A stretch of 39,196 nt of DNA from Sporosarcina luteola (GCF_007991495.1 NZ_BJYL01000049.1:1-39196); one strand, 5' to 3'; shown: positions 1-8,454, counted from the stretch's first letter. Notes: generated from the sequence alone by a model not told the origin. Translations and numbers: made by a program.

Positions 1-262
1 GAATGGACCTTGCACGAGGATGAATGGGCCCTTGTGCAAAAGAATGGACCTTGCACGAGGATGAATGGGTCCTTGTGCAAAAGAATGGACCTTTGTGCCG
101 GAATGAGAACTTTTCCTTCATCAATGAGAACTCATGTGCATTTATGAGAACTTTTTCCGCTTCAATGAGAACTCATTTCGTATCAATGAGAACTTCTCCT
201 ACTTTAACGAGAACTCATGCCGCTTTATTGAGAAGTCCCTCTGCTTGAATGAGAATTTTTAC
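1..262. repeat. Intergenic 21-bp tandem array 1 (two core motifs)
   Basis: Thirteen imperfect units begin near 1, 22, 42, 63, 83, 101, 123, 144, 164, 185, 206, 227 and 248, so the period is 21 bp. The first five have the core GAATGGACC or GAATGGGCC and alternate between a TTGCACGAGG form and a CTTGTGCAAAA form. From 101 the core changes to AATGAGAACT, with ACTCAT and ACTT-type tails partly alternating. The array touches the left window edge and may continue. It fills all sequence before the stop of the YhgE gene, and no RBS-supported gene lies inside it. Confidence 0.85.
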
Positions 263-300
263 AATAAAGCAGGAATTCCTCTTAGCGAAATCGCCTACCT

Positions 301-2475
301 TTAATGAAATAACCCCGATTCCCGCGACTTCTTCAATAATTGATGAGTTTTCCTATTCACGATTCTTTTCAGGAACAAGCCAATCAATAAATAGACAATT
401 CCTGTAATCAAAAGAAATGTTACATCTGTGAAAACGCGTTGCCAGACGATACCGCCGACTGCTTCTCGCATTAAATCGATGGCATAGGTGAACGGGAGGC
501 CTGGATTGATCCATTGGAAGAAGCGAGGCAATAATGCAACTGGATATGTCCCGCCCGAACCCGCGATTTGCAGGACGAGCATGATAATTGCGAGCGCTTT
601 TCCGACGTCACCAAACAAAGAAACCAGCGTGTAGACGATCGTCATAAATACGCAACTGATGAAGAGGCCGAAAAGGATGAACCAAGCCGGATTTTCCGCA
701 TGTACCCCGAGTATCGTTAAGTCGCCAACTGTGACAATGATTGTTTGCAGAAGACCGATTGCAAGAAATGTGAAAAGCCGTCCCGCGTAAATCTGTCTAC
801 TGCTTACTCCCTCTACATTCTCAACGTCCGTTGCGAGCAAAGAGATCAGCAATAAGCATCCGACCCAAATGGAAAGCACCGTATAGAAAGGTGTCATTCC
901 TGTCCCGTAGTTTTCGATTGGGAATAATTTGTTTTCATTTAACAAAATCGGTTCTTCGAAAAAACTACGTTCTGCTTGTGGATCATTTAGTAGCAGTTGA
1001 ATGATTTCATTAATATCTGTCTCGCCTTGTATTGAACGAATTCTGTCAGCTAGGTTTCTCACTTTGTCCGCGATGTATGGGTATTCATTCAATGCTTTGC
1101 CTGTCAAATCCGCCCCCTCCGTAATGTGCTTTGAGGTGCTCGCAAGAATACGCTCCACTTCAGGGACGGTCGATTGAATGGATGTCAGCATTGACTTTGC
1201 TTGTTGCAATGTCTTTTTAGCGCGCGCTGTTTCAGCAAGGACAGTCGGTTCGATGGTGTTTTTATATTCATTCAGAAACTGGTCTAATCGGACTGTCGTA
1301 TTTTTTGATAGCTGCTCTAAATCAGCTAACGTCTGTTTCAATTGTTGTTGTCGACCTTCCATTAGACCATTCAGTGAGCTGGCATTTGCTTGTGCCTCTT
1401 CTAGCAATGATTGCAATCCCGATGTCTCGTCAATCGCTTTCTTTAACCTTGCCTGCCGTTCAGCATTCGGTGGCTCCTCAGAGTTTGAAAGATCCTGCAA
1501 CCATTGCAGATCGGTTTCCACCATACTGATCCTCTTTATTGTGTCTGTCATTTTGGCATCGAGTTGCCCTTTGACTCGGTCAACTTCGGTAAAATCCAGT
1601 TTGACATTATTGACTTTTCCTAAAAACTCATTCGTTTCCTTTGAAATTGCAGACGCCTTTTGCAAATCGCTTTTCACCTTTGGAGCGAACTCATTCAATC
1701 TGCTTTCTGCACTATCCAAGAAGGTCAATGCGCGGTTCACCGTTGTCAAACCATCAGTAATCGATTGTTTTGCAGTCGGAATTTTGCCCTGCGCTTCGTG
1801 GATCAAGTCTTGTGCCGACACCGCATCCCGTGTTGTACCTTTCAATAAATCATGGATATTCGGCAAGTCTTTTTCTATGTCAAATATATACTTCTCAAAC
1901 TGTTTAATATCAGGCATATCCTGTTGCAGTTCAATGCCTAGCTGATTGAACAGATCAAAAATAACGCCATTCACTGTCGAGATGAATTGGCTGCTCACTT
2001 TTTCGACAATGACACTCGCCCCTTTTTCGGTGATCTTCGGAGCGATGGAATTAATTTTTTCATTCACATAATAATCGATCTCCGCTTTTTCAGGATGATC
2101 GGAAATGACGGAGCCGAGTTTTTCAGAGAAGTCTTCCGGGATAATTAAAACTGCAAAATAATCCCCGTAGTCGATATGCTCCATCGCCTGTTCTCGGGTA
2201 GTGAATTGCCAATCCATGTCGCGATTCTCTTTCAATGTCTCGACTAGCTCAGCGCCAACATCGATACGCTCGCCACGAACCTCGGCACCAACGTCTTCAT
2301 TAACAACGGCAACAGGCAGTTGGCTCGTTTTACCGTACGGATCCCATGAAGCATAAATGTTAAGCCACGCATACAAAGATGGCAGGAAAATGAGCCCCCC
2401 GATTAAGACCGCCGCCACCCAGTTGCGGCCTATATTCTTTACATCTGTCATGAAAATGGACCAGCTTTTCAGCAT
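301..2475 (-). CDS. yhgE: YhgE/Pip family membrane protein (ABC-2-type permease fold)
   Basis: A 724-residue protein of the YhgE/Pip (phage infection protein) family. One membrane segment lies near residues 15-40 (NWVAAVLIGGLIFLPSLYAW). A long, mostly helical extracellular region rich in Gln, Glu and Leu follows. The last 190 or so residues hold about five membrane helices, as in ABC-2-type permeases. B. subtilis YhgE is the receptor for phage SPP1-type adsorption and Pip serves lactococcal phages; its native role is thought to be export or envelope related. The start at 2475 (MLKSWSIF) is preferred over an upstream in-frame ATG at 2520 because GGGGGTG lies just before it. It is divergent from queT and apparently monocistronic. 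Confidence 0.88.
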   Translation of the reverse strand: MLKSWSIFMTDVKNIGRNWVAAVLIGGLIFLPSLYAWLNIYASWDPYGKTSQLPVAVVNEDVGAEVRGERIDVGAELVETLKENRDMDWQFTTREQAMEHIDYGDYFAVLIIPEDFSEKLGSVISDHPEKAEIDYYVNEKINSIAPKITEKGASVIVEKVSSQFISTVNGVIFDLFNQLGIELQQDMPDIKQFEKYIFDIEKDLPNIHDLLKGTTRDAVSAQDLIHEAQGKIPTAKQSITDGLTTVNRALTFLDSAESRLNEFAPKVKSDLQKASAISKETNEFLGKVNNVKLDFTEVDRVKGQLDAKMTDTIKRISMVETDLQWLQDLSNSEEPPNAERQARLKKAIDETSGLQSLLEEAQANASSLNGLMEGRQQQLKQTLADLEQLSKNTTVRLDQFLNEYKNTIEPTVLAETARAKKTLQQAKSMLTSIQSTVPEVERILASTSKHITEGADLTGKALNEYPYIADKVRNLADRIRSIQGETDINEIIQLLLNDPQAERSFFEEPILLNENKLFPIENYGTGMTPFYTVLSIWVGCLLLISLLATDVENVEGVSSRQIYAGRLFTFLAIGLLQTIIVTVGDLTILGVHAENPAWFILFGLFISCVFMTIVYTLVSLFGDVGKALAIIMLVLQIAGSGGTYPVALLPRFFQWINPGLPFTYAIDLMREAVGGIVWQRVFTDVTFLLITGIVYLLIGLFLKRIVNRKTHQLLKKSRESGLFH

Positions 2476-2549
2476 GTTGCACCCCCGTCGTTTTGAATCA
2501 GTATACCCGTATCTTTTCAAGAGGAACCATTTCTAAGTGACAGAAGCTA

Positions 2550-2578
2550 TTGAAGGATCAAAAGTGCTATGGTACACT
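2550..2578 (+). promoter_or_regulatory. sigma-A promoter of queT
   Basis: TTGAAG (2550-2555), a 17-bp spacer and TACACT (2573-2578) with an upstream TGG. Transcription would start near 2585, just before the preQ1 aptamer. Confidence 0.6.
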
Positions 2579-2596
2579 GGATGGCAGGCTTTTGCC

Positions 2597-2636
2597 ACGT
2601 GGTTCGCAAACCTCCCACGTAAAAAAAACTAAGGAG
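2597..2636 (+). promoter_or_regulatory. preQ1-I riboswitch controlling queT translation
   Basis: Stem P1 is CGTGG/CCACG, with loop TTCGCAA-ACCTC and the A-rich tail TAAAAAAAACTAAGG. This is the layout of the preQ1-I pseudoknot aptamer (stem, C-rich loop, AAAAAACUA tail). The tail runs straight into the AAGGAG Shine-Dalgarno of queT at 2631-2636, and there is no terminator hairpin, so control is most likely translational: preQ1 binding would hide the ribosome binding site. Family membership follows from the motif and from the downstream queuosine-precursor transporter. Confidence 0.85.
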
Positions 2637-2644
2637 AAATGAAT

Positions 2645-3130
2645 ATGAAAGTAAAAACAATGGCAACGAGCGGGATTATCGCTGCGTTGTATGTTGCTGT
2701 GACGTTTTTGATTGCCCCGTTCGGGTTCACAAACATCCAGTTTCGCTTATCAGAGATGTTCAATCATCTTGTTGTGTTCAATAAAAAATATATTATCGGT
2801 GTCGTATTAGGTGTTTTCGTTGCCAATATGCTCTTTTCGGATCTTGGACCAATTGATCTCGTATTTGGAGTTGGGCATTCCTTACTCACTCTATCGATTA
2901 CAATTCTTTCTGCGAAATGGATCAAAGGACTTTACCAACGAATGTTCTTTAATACCCTTATTTTTACGTTCACGATGTTCATCATCGCATGGGAATTGAA
3001 CATCGTAATGGGATGGCCTTTCTTACTGACATGGTTCTTCCTCGCTGTTAGCGAATTCGTCGTCATGGCAATCGGGATTCCGGTAATGGTTGCGTTGAAT
3101 AAAAGGCTTCAGTTTGAGAAGCTTATTTAA
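2645..3130 (+). CDS. queT: Queuosine precursor ECF transporter substrate-binding subunit QueT
   Basis: A 161-residue hydrophobic protein of the QueT family (formerly DUF988), the S component that takes up preQ1 or preQ0 together with a shared ECF energy-coupling module. The family signature is visible near the N terminus (TSGIIAALYVAVTFLIAPFG, then QFRLSEMFNHL), followed by about five membrane helices (IIGVVLGVFVANMLFSDLGP and onwards). The ATG at 2645 is chosen over the one at 2639 because AAGGAG (2631-2636) is 8 nt from 2645 but only 2 nt from 2639. The preQ1-I aptamer directly upstream supports the substrate assignment. No ECF ATPase genes lie nearby, as expected for a shared module. Confidence 0.93.
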   Translation: MKVKTMATSGIIAALYVAVTFLIAPFGFTNIQFRLSEMFNHLVVFNKKYIIGVVLGVFVANMLFSDLGPIDLVFGVGHSLLTLSITILSAKWIKGLYQRMFFNTLIFTFTMFIIAWELNIVMGWPFLLTWFFLAVSEFVVMAIGIPVMVALNKRLQFEKLI

Positions 3131-3131
3131 T

Positions 3132-3176
3132 AAAAAACTGTTCCTGCCTTCTATTTGGAAGGTTGGAACAGTTTTT
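3132..3176. terminator. Bidirectional terminator, queT / DUF2512 gene
   Basis: AAAAACTGTTCC pairs with GGAACAGTTTTT around a short inner hairpin (CCTTCTATTTGGAAGG), with A-run and T-run flanks. It serves convergent queT (+) and the DUF2512 gene (-). Confidence 0.85.
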
Positions 3177-3179
3177 CAT

Positions 3180-3560
3180 TTATACCTGAGCATGCATATA
3201 TTGGGTCTTTAACATCCATGCATGATAGAAATACTCGCCTACTGTGATAATAGCTCCTGCAAGAACTGCTTCCCCGAACGAATTCACATACCCCAACACT
3301 TGAAGGCCTCCCCATACGATTAAGACCCCGAGAATTAAGTCACCAAACGTAGCAGCCCCATTTCCTATTTTAGAGAGGAGCATTATATCACCCATATAGG
3401 AAACAAGCAGTAAAACAACCCCTATGATGGTCGAATGTACGAATGATACGTCGTAAACTGCCGACAATACAATCCATAGCACTGGAAAAACCAATGTCGC
3501 TTTGATCATCAATGACAATGTATGGTTCACATGTGAATCTCCATTCATGTGATCCGTCAT
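3180..3560 (-). CDS. DUF2512 (YndM-type) membrane protein
   Basis: A 126-residue protein with four predicted membrane helices (about 17-37, 41-60, 69-88 and 92-113), matching the Bacillales-specific DUF2512/YndM family in length and in the motif GDIMLLSKIGNGAATFGDL near the middle. The family's function is unknown. The start at 3560 (MTDHMNGD) is chosen over the ATG at 3566 because AGGAGG abuts the latter and gives correct spacing only to 3560. It ends at the bidirectional terminator shared with queT and is divergent from the small HTH gene. Confidence 0.75.
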   Translation of the reverse strand: MTDHMNGDSHVNHTLSLMIKATLVFPVLWIVLSAVYDVSFVHSTIIGVVLLLVSYMGDIMLLSKIGNGAATFGDLILGVLIVWGGLQVLGYVNSFGEAVLAGAIITVGEYFYHAWMLKTQYMHAQV

Positions 3561-3656
3561 TTTCATCCTCCTACTTTTTGCTATGCTTTTCCGATAAATC
3601 TTTCATAAGCGTATTGATTCCCTATATAATGAAAACAATTCAAGGGAGGGTTTCAA

Positions 3657-3887
3657 ATGTATATGACCATTCAAGAAACTGCGGAATTTTTAGGAATGCC
3701 AATCCAACAAGTTCAAAAATATGTATGGGAAGGTCGCATTCGCGCAGTTCATGACGGCGAACAATTTTTTATCAATCAAAGCCAGTTCGACAATTATTTT
3801 AACGAGCTTGAAACGCTTAAAAAACAGATTGAAGATTATTTGAATGAACCGATTCCACCTGATCGCGATATAAAAGACGAGGATTAA
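3657..3887 (+). CDS. Small MerR/excisionase-type helix-turn-helix protein
   Basis: A 76-residue protein. Residues 3-50 (MTIQETAEFLGMPIQQVQKY, then VWEGRIRAVHDGEQFFINQS) are a winged helix of the excisionase or MerR-N type: TIQETAEFLG recognition helices, a WEGRIRAV wing and a closing strand. The rest is a charged amphipathic tail. GGGAGG lies 9 nt before ATG 3657. Stand-alone proteins of this type are common in Bacillales. No integrase or prophage gene is nearby, so a chromosomal regulator is more likely than a phage excisionase; its target is unknown. Confidence 0.75.
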   Translation: MYMTIQETAEFLGMPIQQVQKYVWEGRIRAVHDGEQFFINQSQFDNYFNELETLKKQIEDYLNEPIPPDRDIKDED

Positions 3888-4083
3888 AAATTGGTGTCGA
3901 GGGTAAACTAAAACCAAGAAGGTTATATAGTCAAAAAGACACAATTTTTTCATTCAATCCATCATTGTTTTCCAATTTGGAAATTCAATTTATTTCGCCT
4001 TACGGACTATTACAAAGCCATTTAGACGGTTTATGAAAAAGTAAAACATTCCATTCGCATCAGTTATCGAACTATTACTCCTT

Positions 4084-4112
4084 TTGCATTCCCGCTGCAC
4101 GGTTGGTATAGT
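4084..4112 (+). promoter_or_regulatory. sigma-A promoter of the BCCT carrier gene
   Basis: TTGCAT (4084-4089), exactly 17 bp, then TATAGT (4107-4112), about 40 bp before the start codon. The preceding AT-rich stretch 3888-4083 shows no gene. Confidence 0.65.
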
Positions 4113-4151
4113 GTATAGTCGTTTCAAAATTAATTATCCATAGGGGGAAAC

Positions 4152-5660
4152 ATGCGAAAAATATCAAATGTGTTTTATATAACCATAGGTCTCATCATAT
4201 TGGCCGTTGGATATGGTGTTATTGCGGCGGACAGTTTTGAAGCCGTCACTACTTCCATAAAGTCATTCGTTTCGTCTTCATTCGGATGGTATTACATGCT
4301 TCTGCTTTCATTTCTTCTCTTGCTTAGCATCTTCGTCATTTTCAGTCCAGTCGGAAAAATACGGTTAGGTAAAGATGCGGATCGTCCGTCATTCTCTACA
4401 ATCACATGGATTGCGATGCTCTTCTCTGCTGGAATGGGAATTGGGCTCGTTTTTTACGGAGCAGCCGAACCGCTATCCCACTACGCCATCAATCCAGCAA
4501 CGGCTGAACCTAATACAGATGCAGCTTTCAAGGAAGCGATGCGTTATTCGTTCTTCCATTGGGGTTTTCATGTATGGGCGATGTACGGAATTGTCGCTTT
4601 GTCACTCGCGTATTTCCAGTTCCGCAAAGGAGAACCGGGGTTAATTTCAGCAACATTGAAGCCGATTTTCGGTAAAAAAATGGAGGGGCCATGGGGCGTC
4701 CTCATTGATGTGCTTGCCGTTTTTGCAACAGCTTTTGGCGTTGCCACTTCTCTCGGCTTCGGTGCTGTTCAAATTAACGCAGGTCTGAATTATCTTTTCG
4801 GCTTTACAATCGGCTTCACTTCACAGCTAATCATCATAGGTATAGTAACTGTCCTATTTATCATGTCTGCCTGGTCAGGGCTCAGCAAAGGGATTAAATA
4901 TTTATCGAATACAAACTTGATACTTGCACTGGCACTTTTAGGCTTTGTGCTGATCTTAGGACCGACATTGCTCATTTTCGATATCTTCACCGATTCCCTT
5001 GGTGGATATTTTGCCAATATCGTATCAATGAGTTTCCGTACCGCTCCATTAAATGCTTCACATCGTGATTGGATGGATACCTGGACAATTTTCTATTGGG
5101 CTTGGTGGATCTCATGGGCACCATTCGTCAGCATGTTTATCGCACGTGTTTCAAAAGGCAGAACGATTCGGGAATTCATGGTCGTTGTCATGTTGGCTCC
5201 AACTTTACTGAGCGCAATCTGGTTTTCCGCATTCGGAACAACTGCAATTAATGCTCAAAAGGAAGGTCTGGCGGACTTGGCAAGTGCATCCACTGAATTG
5301 ACGATCTTCGAGATGTTTAATACGATGCCTTTGTCATTCGTCATTTCAGTTTTCGCAGTTTTTCTGATCGCTTCGTTTTTTATAACGTCAGCTGACTCGG
5401 CGACCTTTGTATTGGGTATGCAGTCAACATATGGTTCATTAACACCGCCAAACAGTGTAAAAATCATTTGGGGTGTCATCCAATCAGCCATTGCGATCAT
5501 TTTGTTGTCCGTCAATGGGCTGACTGCATTGCAAAACACAATCATCATCGCCGCCTTGCCATTCTCCTTCATCATATTGCTCATGATCATTTCCTTGATC
5601 AAAGCCCTGAAAGGTGAAGTACCGAAGAAAAAGAAAGTAAATGTTAGTGAAAGAAAATAA
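4152..5660 (+). CDS. opuD: BCCT family glycine betaine/choline transporter (OpuD-like)
   Basis: A 502-residue protein with 12 predicted membrane helices and the length of OpuD/BetP-type carriers, which import betaine, choline or related trimethylammonium osmoprotectants, usually with sodium. The family glycine motif (FSAGMGIGLVFYGAAEP) is at 92-107, with GMGIG at 94-98. The Trp-rich substrate-box segment WTIFYWAWWISWAPF lies at 311-325 and is followed by ARVSKGRTIREF. AGGGGGA precedes ATG 4152. It is monocistronic, with its own promoter and a strong terminator. The exact substrate (betaine or choline) cannot be read from the sequence; OpuD is the closest Bacillus model, so the symbol is tentative. 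Confidence 0.88.
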   Translation: MRKISNVFYITIGLIILAVGYGVIAADSFEAVTTSIKSFVSSSFGWYYMLLLSFLLLLSIFVIFSPVGKIRLGKDADRPSFSTITWIAMLFSAGMGIGLVFYGAAEPLSHYAINPATAEPNTDAAFKEAMRYSFFHWGFHVWAMYGIVALSLAYFQFRKGEPGLISATLKPIFGKKMEGPWGVLIDVLAVFATAFGVATSLGFGAVQINAGLNYLFGFTIGFTSQLIIIGIVTVLFIMSAWSGLSKGIKYLSNTNLILALALLGFVLILGPTLLIFDIFTDSLGGYFANIVSMSFRTAPLNASHRDWMDTWTIFYWAWWISWAPFVSMFIARVSKGRTIREFMVVVMLAPTLLSAIWFSAFGTTAINAQKEGLADLASASTELTIFEMFNTMPLSFVISVFAVFLIASFFITSADSATFVLGMQSTYGSLTPPNSVKIIWGVIQSAIAIILLSVNGLTALQNTIIIAALPFSFIILLMIISLIKALKGEVPKKKKVNVSERK

Positions 5661-5668
5661 TGGACGTT

Positions 5669-5705
5669 AAAAAACGGCAGGAGAACTTCTCTCCTGCCGT
5701 TTTTC
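5669..5705. terminator. Bidirectional terminator, BCCT gene / hom
   Basis: ACGGCAGGAG pairs with CTCCTGCCGT around GAACTTCT, flanked by a run of A and a run of T, between two convergent genes. Confidence 0.92.
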
Positions 5706-5712
5706 ATATCAT

Positions 5713-6699
5713 TCAATTCGGTATCAAAACAGCTTCGTGTCGACGGATAATATGCATTAGATCCGCAATCATTGCGCTGCCTGTCGGATACATACCTGCC
5801 CCTGGACCTACCAACGTCAACGAGCCGAGATATTCGGTGTCAACAATGATTGCATTGTCGACGCCGTCAATGCTGAATAACGGATGATTTTCTCCAATCA
5901 GTACAGGACCAACAGTTCCTTGAAGCTTTCCTCTTTCATCCAACCAAATATCCGCCACATGACGATAGCGCAAATTTTCTTTTGATGCGTCGATGAGATC
6001 AATGGTCTGCAGATGATCAATTCCTACAACCGGCACACCCTCCCAGTCAGGCTGTTGACCGAAAGCGAGCGAACTCAGAATCATCAATTTGCGGAATGCA
6101 TCCATCCCTGTCACATCATCCGACGGATCAGCCTCCGCGAAACCCTTTTGCTGTGCATCTGCTAGGGCCTGGCTAAACGATGAGCCTTCCTCTCTCATTT
6201 TAGTTAAAATGAAATTCGACGTGCCGTTCAGTATGCCTTGAATCCGTTTGACCCGATCACCCGCCAGAAGATTGGTTACGGTCCGGATGATTGGTACTCC
6301 CCCGGCTGTTGTCGCTTCAAATCCGACTTGCACACTGCGGAACTCTGCATGTTTCATTAACGCCGGGCCGTGTTTTGCAAACATCTTTTTATTCGCAGTA
6401 ATGATGTGGCAGCTCTTCTCAATCGCTTCGGACAAATACGTATAGGCTGGTTCATCCCCGACAATCGCCTCGAACACAACATCGATTTCAGGATTATTCA
6501 ATATGTCACGGAAATCATCCGTAATTTGCACGTCTTGGATCGACATACGTTTTTTCGTCTTATCTTTCACAAGGATGGATACGACCTCAACGGTGAAACC
6601 GGTGCTTTTTTTAATCTCTTCACGCTTCTCCTGCAGAATTCTATATACACCTTCACCAACCGTGCCAAATCCGAGGATTGCCGCTTTGATTGACGGCAT
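5713..6699 (-). CDS. hom: Homoserine dehydrogenase, short form without ACT domain
   Basis: A 328-residue NAD(P)-dependent homoserine dehydrogenase that converts aspartate semialdehyde to homoserine. The Rossmann motif GFGTVGEGVY is at 10-19. The core catalytic region contains ITANKKMFAKHG, GFEATTAGGVPIIR, ILNGTSNFILTKM and ADPSDDVTGMDAFRK. The protein stops right after the catalytic domain; the roughly 100-residue ACT domain that gives threonine feedback in the long Bacillus Hom (about 430 aa) is absent. The start has a strong AGGAGGTGGTGAA RBS. It lies downstream of metY on the same strand under the S-box, so it probably supplies homoserine for methionine synthesis. A repeat element separates it from metY. 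Confidence 0.92.
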   Translation of the reverse strand: MPSIKAAILGFGTVGEGVYRILQEKREEIKKSTGFTVEVVSILVKDKTKKRMSIQDVQITDDFRDILNNPEIDVVFEAIVGDEPAYTYLSEAIEKSCHIITANKKMFAKHGPALMKHAEFRSVQVGFEATTAGGVPIIRTVTNLLAGDRVKRIQGILNGTSNFILTKMREEGSSFSQALADAQQKGFAEADPSDDVTGMDAFRKLMILSSLAFGQQPDWEGVPVVGIDHLQTIDLIDASKENLRYRHVADIWLDERGKLQGTVGPVLIGENHPLFSIDGVDNAIIVDTEYLGSLTLVGPGAGMYPTGSAMIADLMHIIRRHEAVLIPN

Positions 6700-6717
6700 T
6701 TCACCACCTCCTATTTC

Positions 6718-6880
6718 TAAAGCGGAGGGGAGCGCTCTGCTCCGACAAGCGCTGGAGGGCTTGAACGAAAGGCGCTTTTTGCCTTTTGTTTCAAGACCGA
6801 AGCGACTCGAGGAGCTGCTCCCCGTAGCTAGAAGTCGTCTAAAGTGAGGGGAGCGCTCTGCTCCCCGTAGCTAGAAGTTA
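6718..6880. repeat. Hairpin-rich intergenic repeat element between metY and hom
   Basis: A 19-bp direct repeat, GAGGGGAGCGCTCTGCTCC, occurs at 6725-6743 and 6846-6864. A second direct repeat, GCTCCCCGTAGCTAGAAGT, is at 6817-6835 and 6860-6878. A perfect-looking hairpin (CTTGAA..GAAAGGC with GCCTTTT..TTCAAG) spans 6760-6795. The pattern suggests a full copy (about 6720-6839) followed by a truncated copy (about 6841-6878) of a small non-coding repeat. No transposase is present, and no terminator-like T-run separates metY from hom. Confidence 0.7.
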
Positions 6881-6886
6881 ATTTCC

Positions 6887-8185
6887 TTATTGAACAGTAA
6901 CCGGGACAGCCTTTTCAATCGCCTGTTCAAGATCTGCAATGATGTCATCCGTTGATTCCAAACCTACGGATAAACGGATTAATTCCTCCGGCGTCCCCGT
7001 CTTTTTCAAGTCCTCGGCAGACAATTGCTGATGTGTTGTGGAAGCAGGGTGGATAATTAATGATTTTGCATCACCGACATTGGCCACATGAGACCATAGC
7101 GTGATATTGTCGATTACTTTGCGACCGGCTTCACGACCGCCTTTGATGCCAAAGACAATGATAGAACCGAAGCCGTTTTTCAAGTATTTCTTCGCATTTT
7201 CATAAGTCGGATGATCTTCAAGGCCTGTATACGTCACCCATTCAACAGACGGATGAGCCTGTAAGAATTCAGCGACTTTCACAGCATTTTCATTATGGCG
7301 TGTGACACGCAAATGAAGCGTTTCTAGCCCTTGAAGGAAGTTGAATGCACTGTCCGGATCTAGGCATGGCCCGAAGTCGCGCAATAATTGGACACGGAGC
7401 TTAGTTGCGAACGCAGCTGCCGCTGTGTCAATGCCGTAGCGCAGACCGTTGTACGTTGCATCCGGCTCGGTGAATCCCGGGAACTTGCCTTTCGTCCAGT
7501 CGAATTTGCCTGCGTCAACGACGACACCGCCGATTGTTGTTCCGTGTCCGCCAATCCATTTTGTTGCAGAATGAATGACGACGTCTGCACCGAATTCGAT
7601 TGGATTCGATCCGTATGGGGATGCAAATGTGTTGTCGATGAGGAACGGGATTTCATTCTCATGCGCAATGTTAGCGACCGCTTCGATGTCAAGGACTTGG
7701 AGGCTTGGATTGCCAATTGTTTCGGCGAAAATCGCTTTTGTATTTTCCGTAATCGCAGCACGGAAATTCTCAGGGTCCTCCGCATCCACAAATTTCACAT
7801 TGATGCCGTAGCGAGGAAGCGTGACGGCGAATAGATTATACGTACCACCGTATAAGTTGCCAGCGGCGACGATTTCATCCCCTGCCCCTGCAATATTCAA
7901 AATTGAAAATGCGATTGCAGCCATTCCGGAGGACAATGCCACTGCGGCAGTTCCGCCTTCTAATAGTGCAACTCTTTCTTCAAAGACAGCAACAGTCGGA
8001 TTCGTGATTCTAGTATAGATATTGCCTGCTTCTTGCAAGCCGAATAAGTTTTGGGCATGTTCAGTGTCGCGGAAGACGAATGCGGTTGTACGGTGGATCG
8101 GCACAGCACGAGAACCTGTAATTGGATCCGGCTTTTGGCCTCCGTGTAAAAGAAGAGTTTCGGGTTGAAGTTGTTTGTTTGTCAT
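6887..8185 (-). CDS. metY: O-acetylhomoserine (thiol)-lyase / sulfhydrylase
   Basis: A 432-residue PLP enzyme of the Cys/Met-metabolism family, with the long length typical of O-acetylhomoserine sulfhydrylase. It makes homocysteine from O-acetylhomoserine and sulfide. Visible landmarks are ETLLLHGGQKPDPITGSRAV at the start, LEGGTAAVALSSGMAA (cofactor phosphate binding), DNTFASPYGSNPIEFGADVV, and the Schiff-base lysine motif HSATKWIGGHGTTIGG. The ATG at 8185 (MTNKQLQ) is preferred over the one at 8191 because GGAGGT is 7 nt from it. It is first in an S-box operon with hom, and its use of free sulfide fits the sulfur theme of the window. Confidence 0.93.
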   Translation of the reverse strand: MTNKQLQPETLLLHGGQKPDPITGSRAVPIHRTTAFVFRDTEHAQNLFGLQEAGNIYTRITNPTVAVFEERVALLEGGTAAVALSSGMAAIAFSILNIAGAGDEIVAAGNLYGGTYNLFAVTLPRYGINVKFVDAEDPENFRAAITENTKAIFAETIGNPSLQVLDIEAVANIAHENEIPFLIDNTFASPYGSNPIEFGADVVIHSATKWIGGHGTTIGGVVVDAGKFDWTKGKFPGFTEPDATYNGLRYGIDTAAAAFATKLRVQLLRDFGPCLDPDSAFNFLQGLETLHLRVTRHNENAVKVAEFLQAHPSVEWVTYTGLEDHPTYENAKKYLKNGFGSIIVFGIKGGREAGRKVIDNITLWSHVANVGDAKSLIIHPASTTHQQLSAEDLKKTGTPEELIRLSVGLESTDDIIADLEQAIEKAVPVTVQ

Positions 8186-8255
8186 TGTCATTACCTCCAG
8201 TGGTTTTTTTAAGATGAAAATGGTGCATCGCGGAGGCGTTGGGGGTTTTGGGAAT

Positions 8256-8289
8256 AAAAAAATAACCCCTTTCGCTAAGAGAAGGGTTA
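8256..8289 (-). terminator. SAM riboswitch expression-platform terminator
   Basis: On the minus strand, TAACCCTT and AAGGGGTTA form a hairpin around CTCTTAGCGA, followed by a run of seven T (8256-8262). It lies between the SAM-I aptamer and metY, so it would end transcription when SAM is bound. Confidence 0.85.
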
Positions 8290-8306
8290 CGCTTTCGCTT
8301 ATTCCT

Positions 8307-8424
8307 CCTCTTATCTTTCAGACCGTTTGCACGAATCTGTAGGAAGTAGCACCTTTGCAAGTTCATCACTTGCCGGTTGCCGGGCATCGCAGGGCCTAGT
8401 CCCTCCGCCGCTCTTGATAAGAGT
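8307..8424 (-). promoter_or_regulatory. SAM-I (S-box) riboswitch aptamer of metY-hom
   Basis: Read on the minus strand, closing stem P1 is ACTCTTATC/GATAAGAGG. The conserved core follows: AAGAGCGGCGGAGGGACTAG, then GCCCTGCGATGCCCGGCAAC, then the GGTGCTA..TTCCTACAGA segment and the final CTGAAAGATAAGAGG. This is the canonical S-box order. SAM binding stabilises the aptamer and lets the downstream terminator form, so metY and hom are expressed when SAM or methionine is low. Confidence 0.95.
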
Positions 8425-8454
8425 TTGGGTATTCAGTTTTTCATCTTGTTGAAC

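Noticed and set aside
24..248. Open reading of 74 aa through array 1
   Set aside because: It is a seven-residue repeat created by the 21-bp period, lacks an RBS, and equal readings exist in other frames.
1178..1945. Plus-strand reading of 255 aa inside yhgE
   Set aside because: Antisense shadow of the YhgE coiled region. It is Ser/Cys/Phe-rich, has no RBS, and the minus-strand protein is a clear family member.
3657..3887. Phage excisionase
   Set aside because: There is no integrase, attachment site or other phage gene nearby. Stand-alone HTH proteins of this fold are common in Bacillales chromosomes.
6718..6880. Insertion sequence between metY and hom
   Set aside because: No transposase reading and no clear terminal inverted repeats. 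Only short direct repeats and a hairpin are seen, so it is listed as a repeat element.
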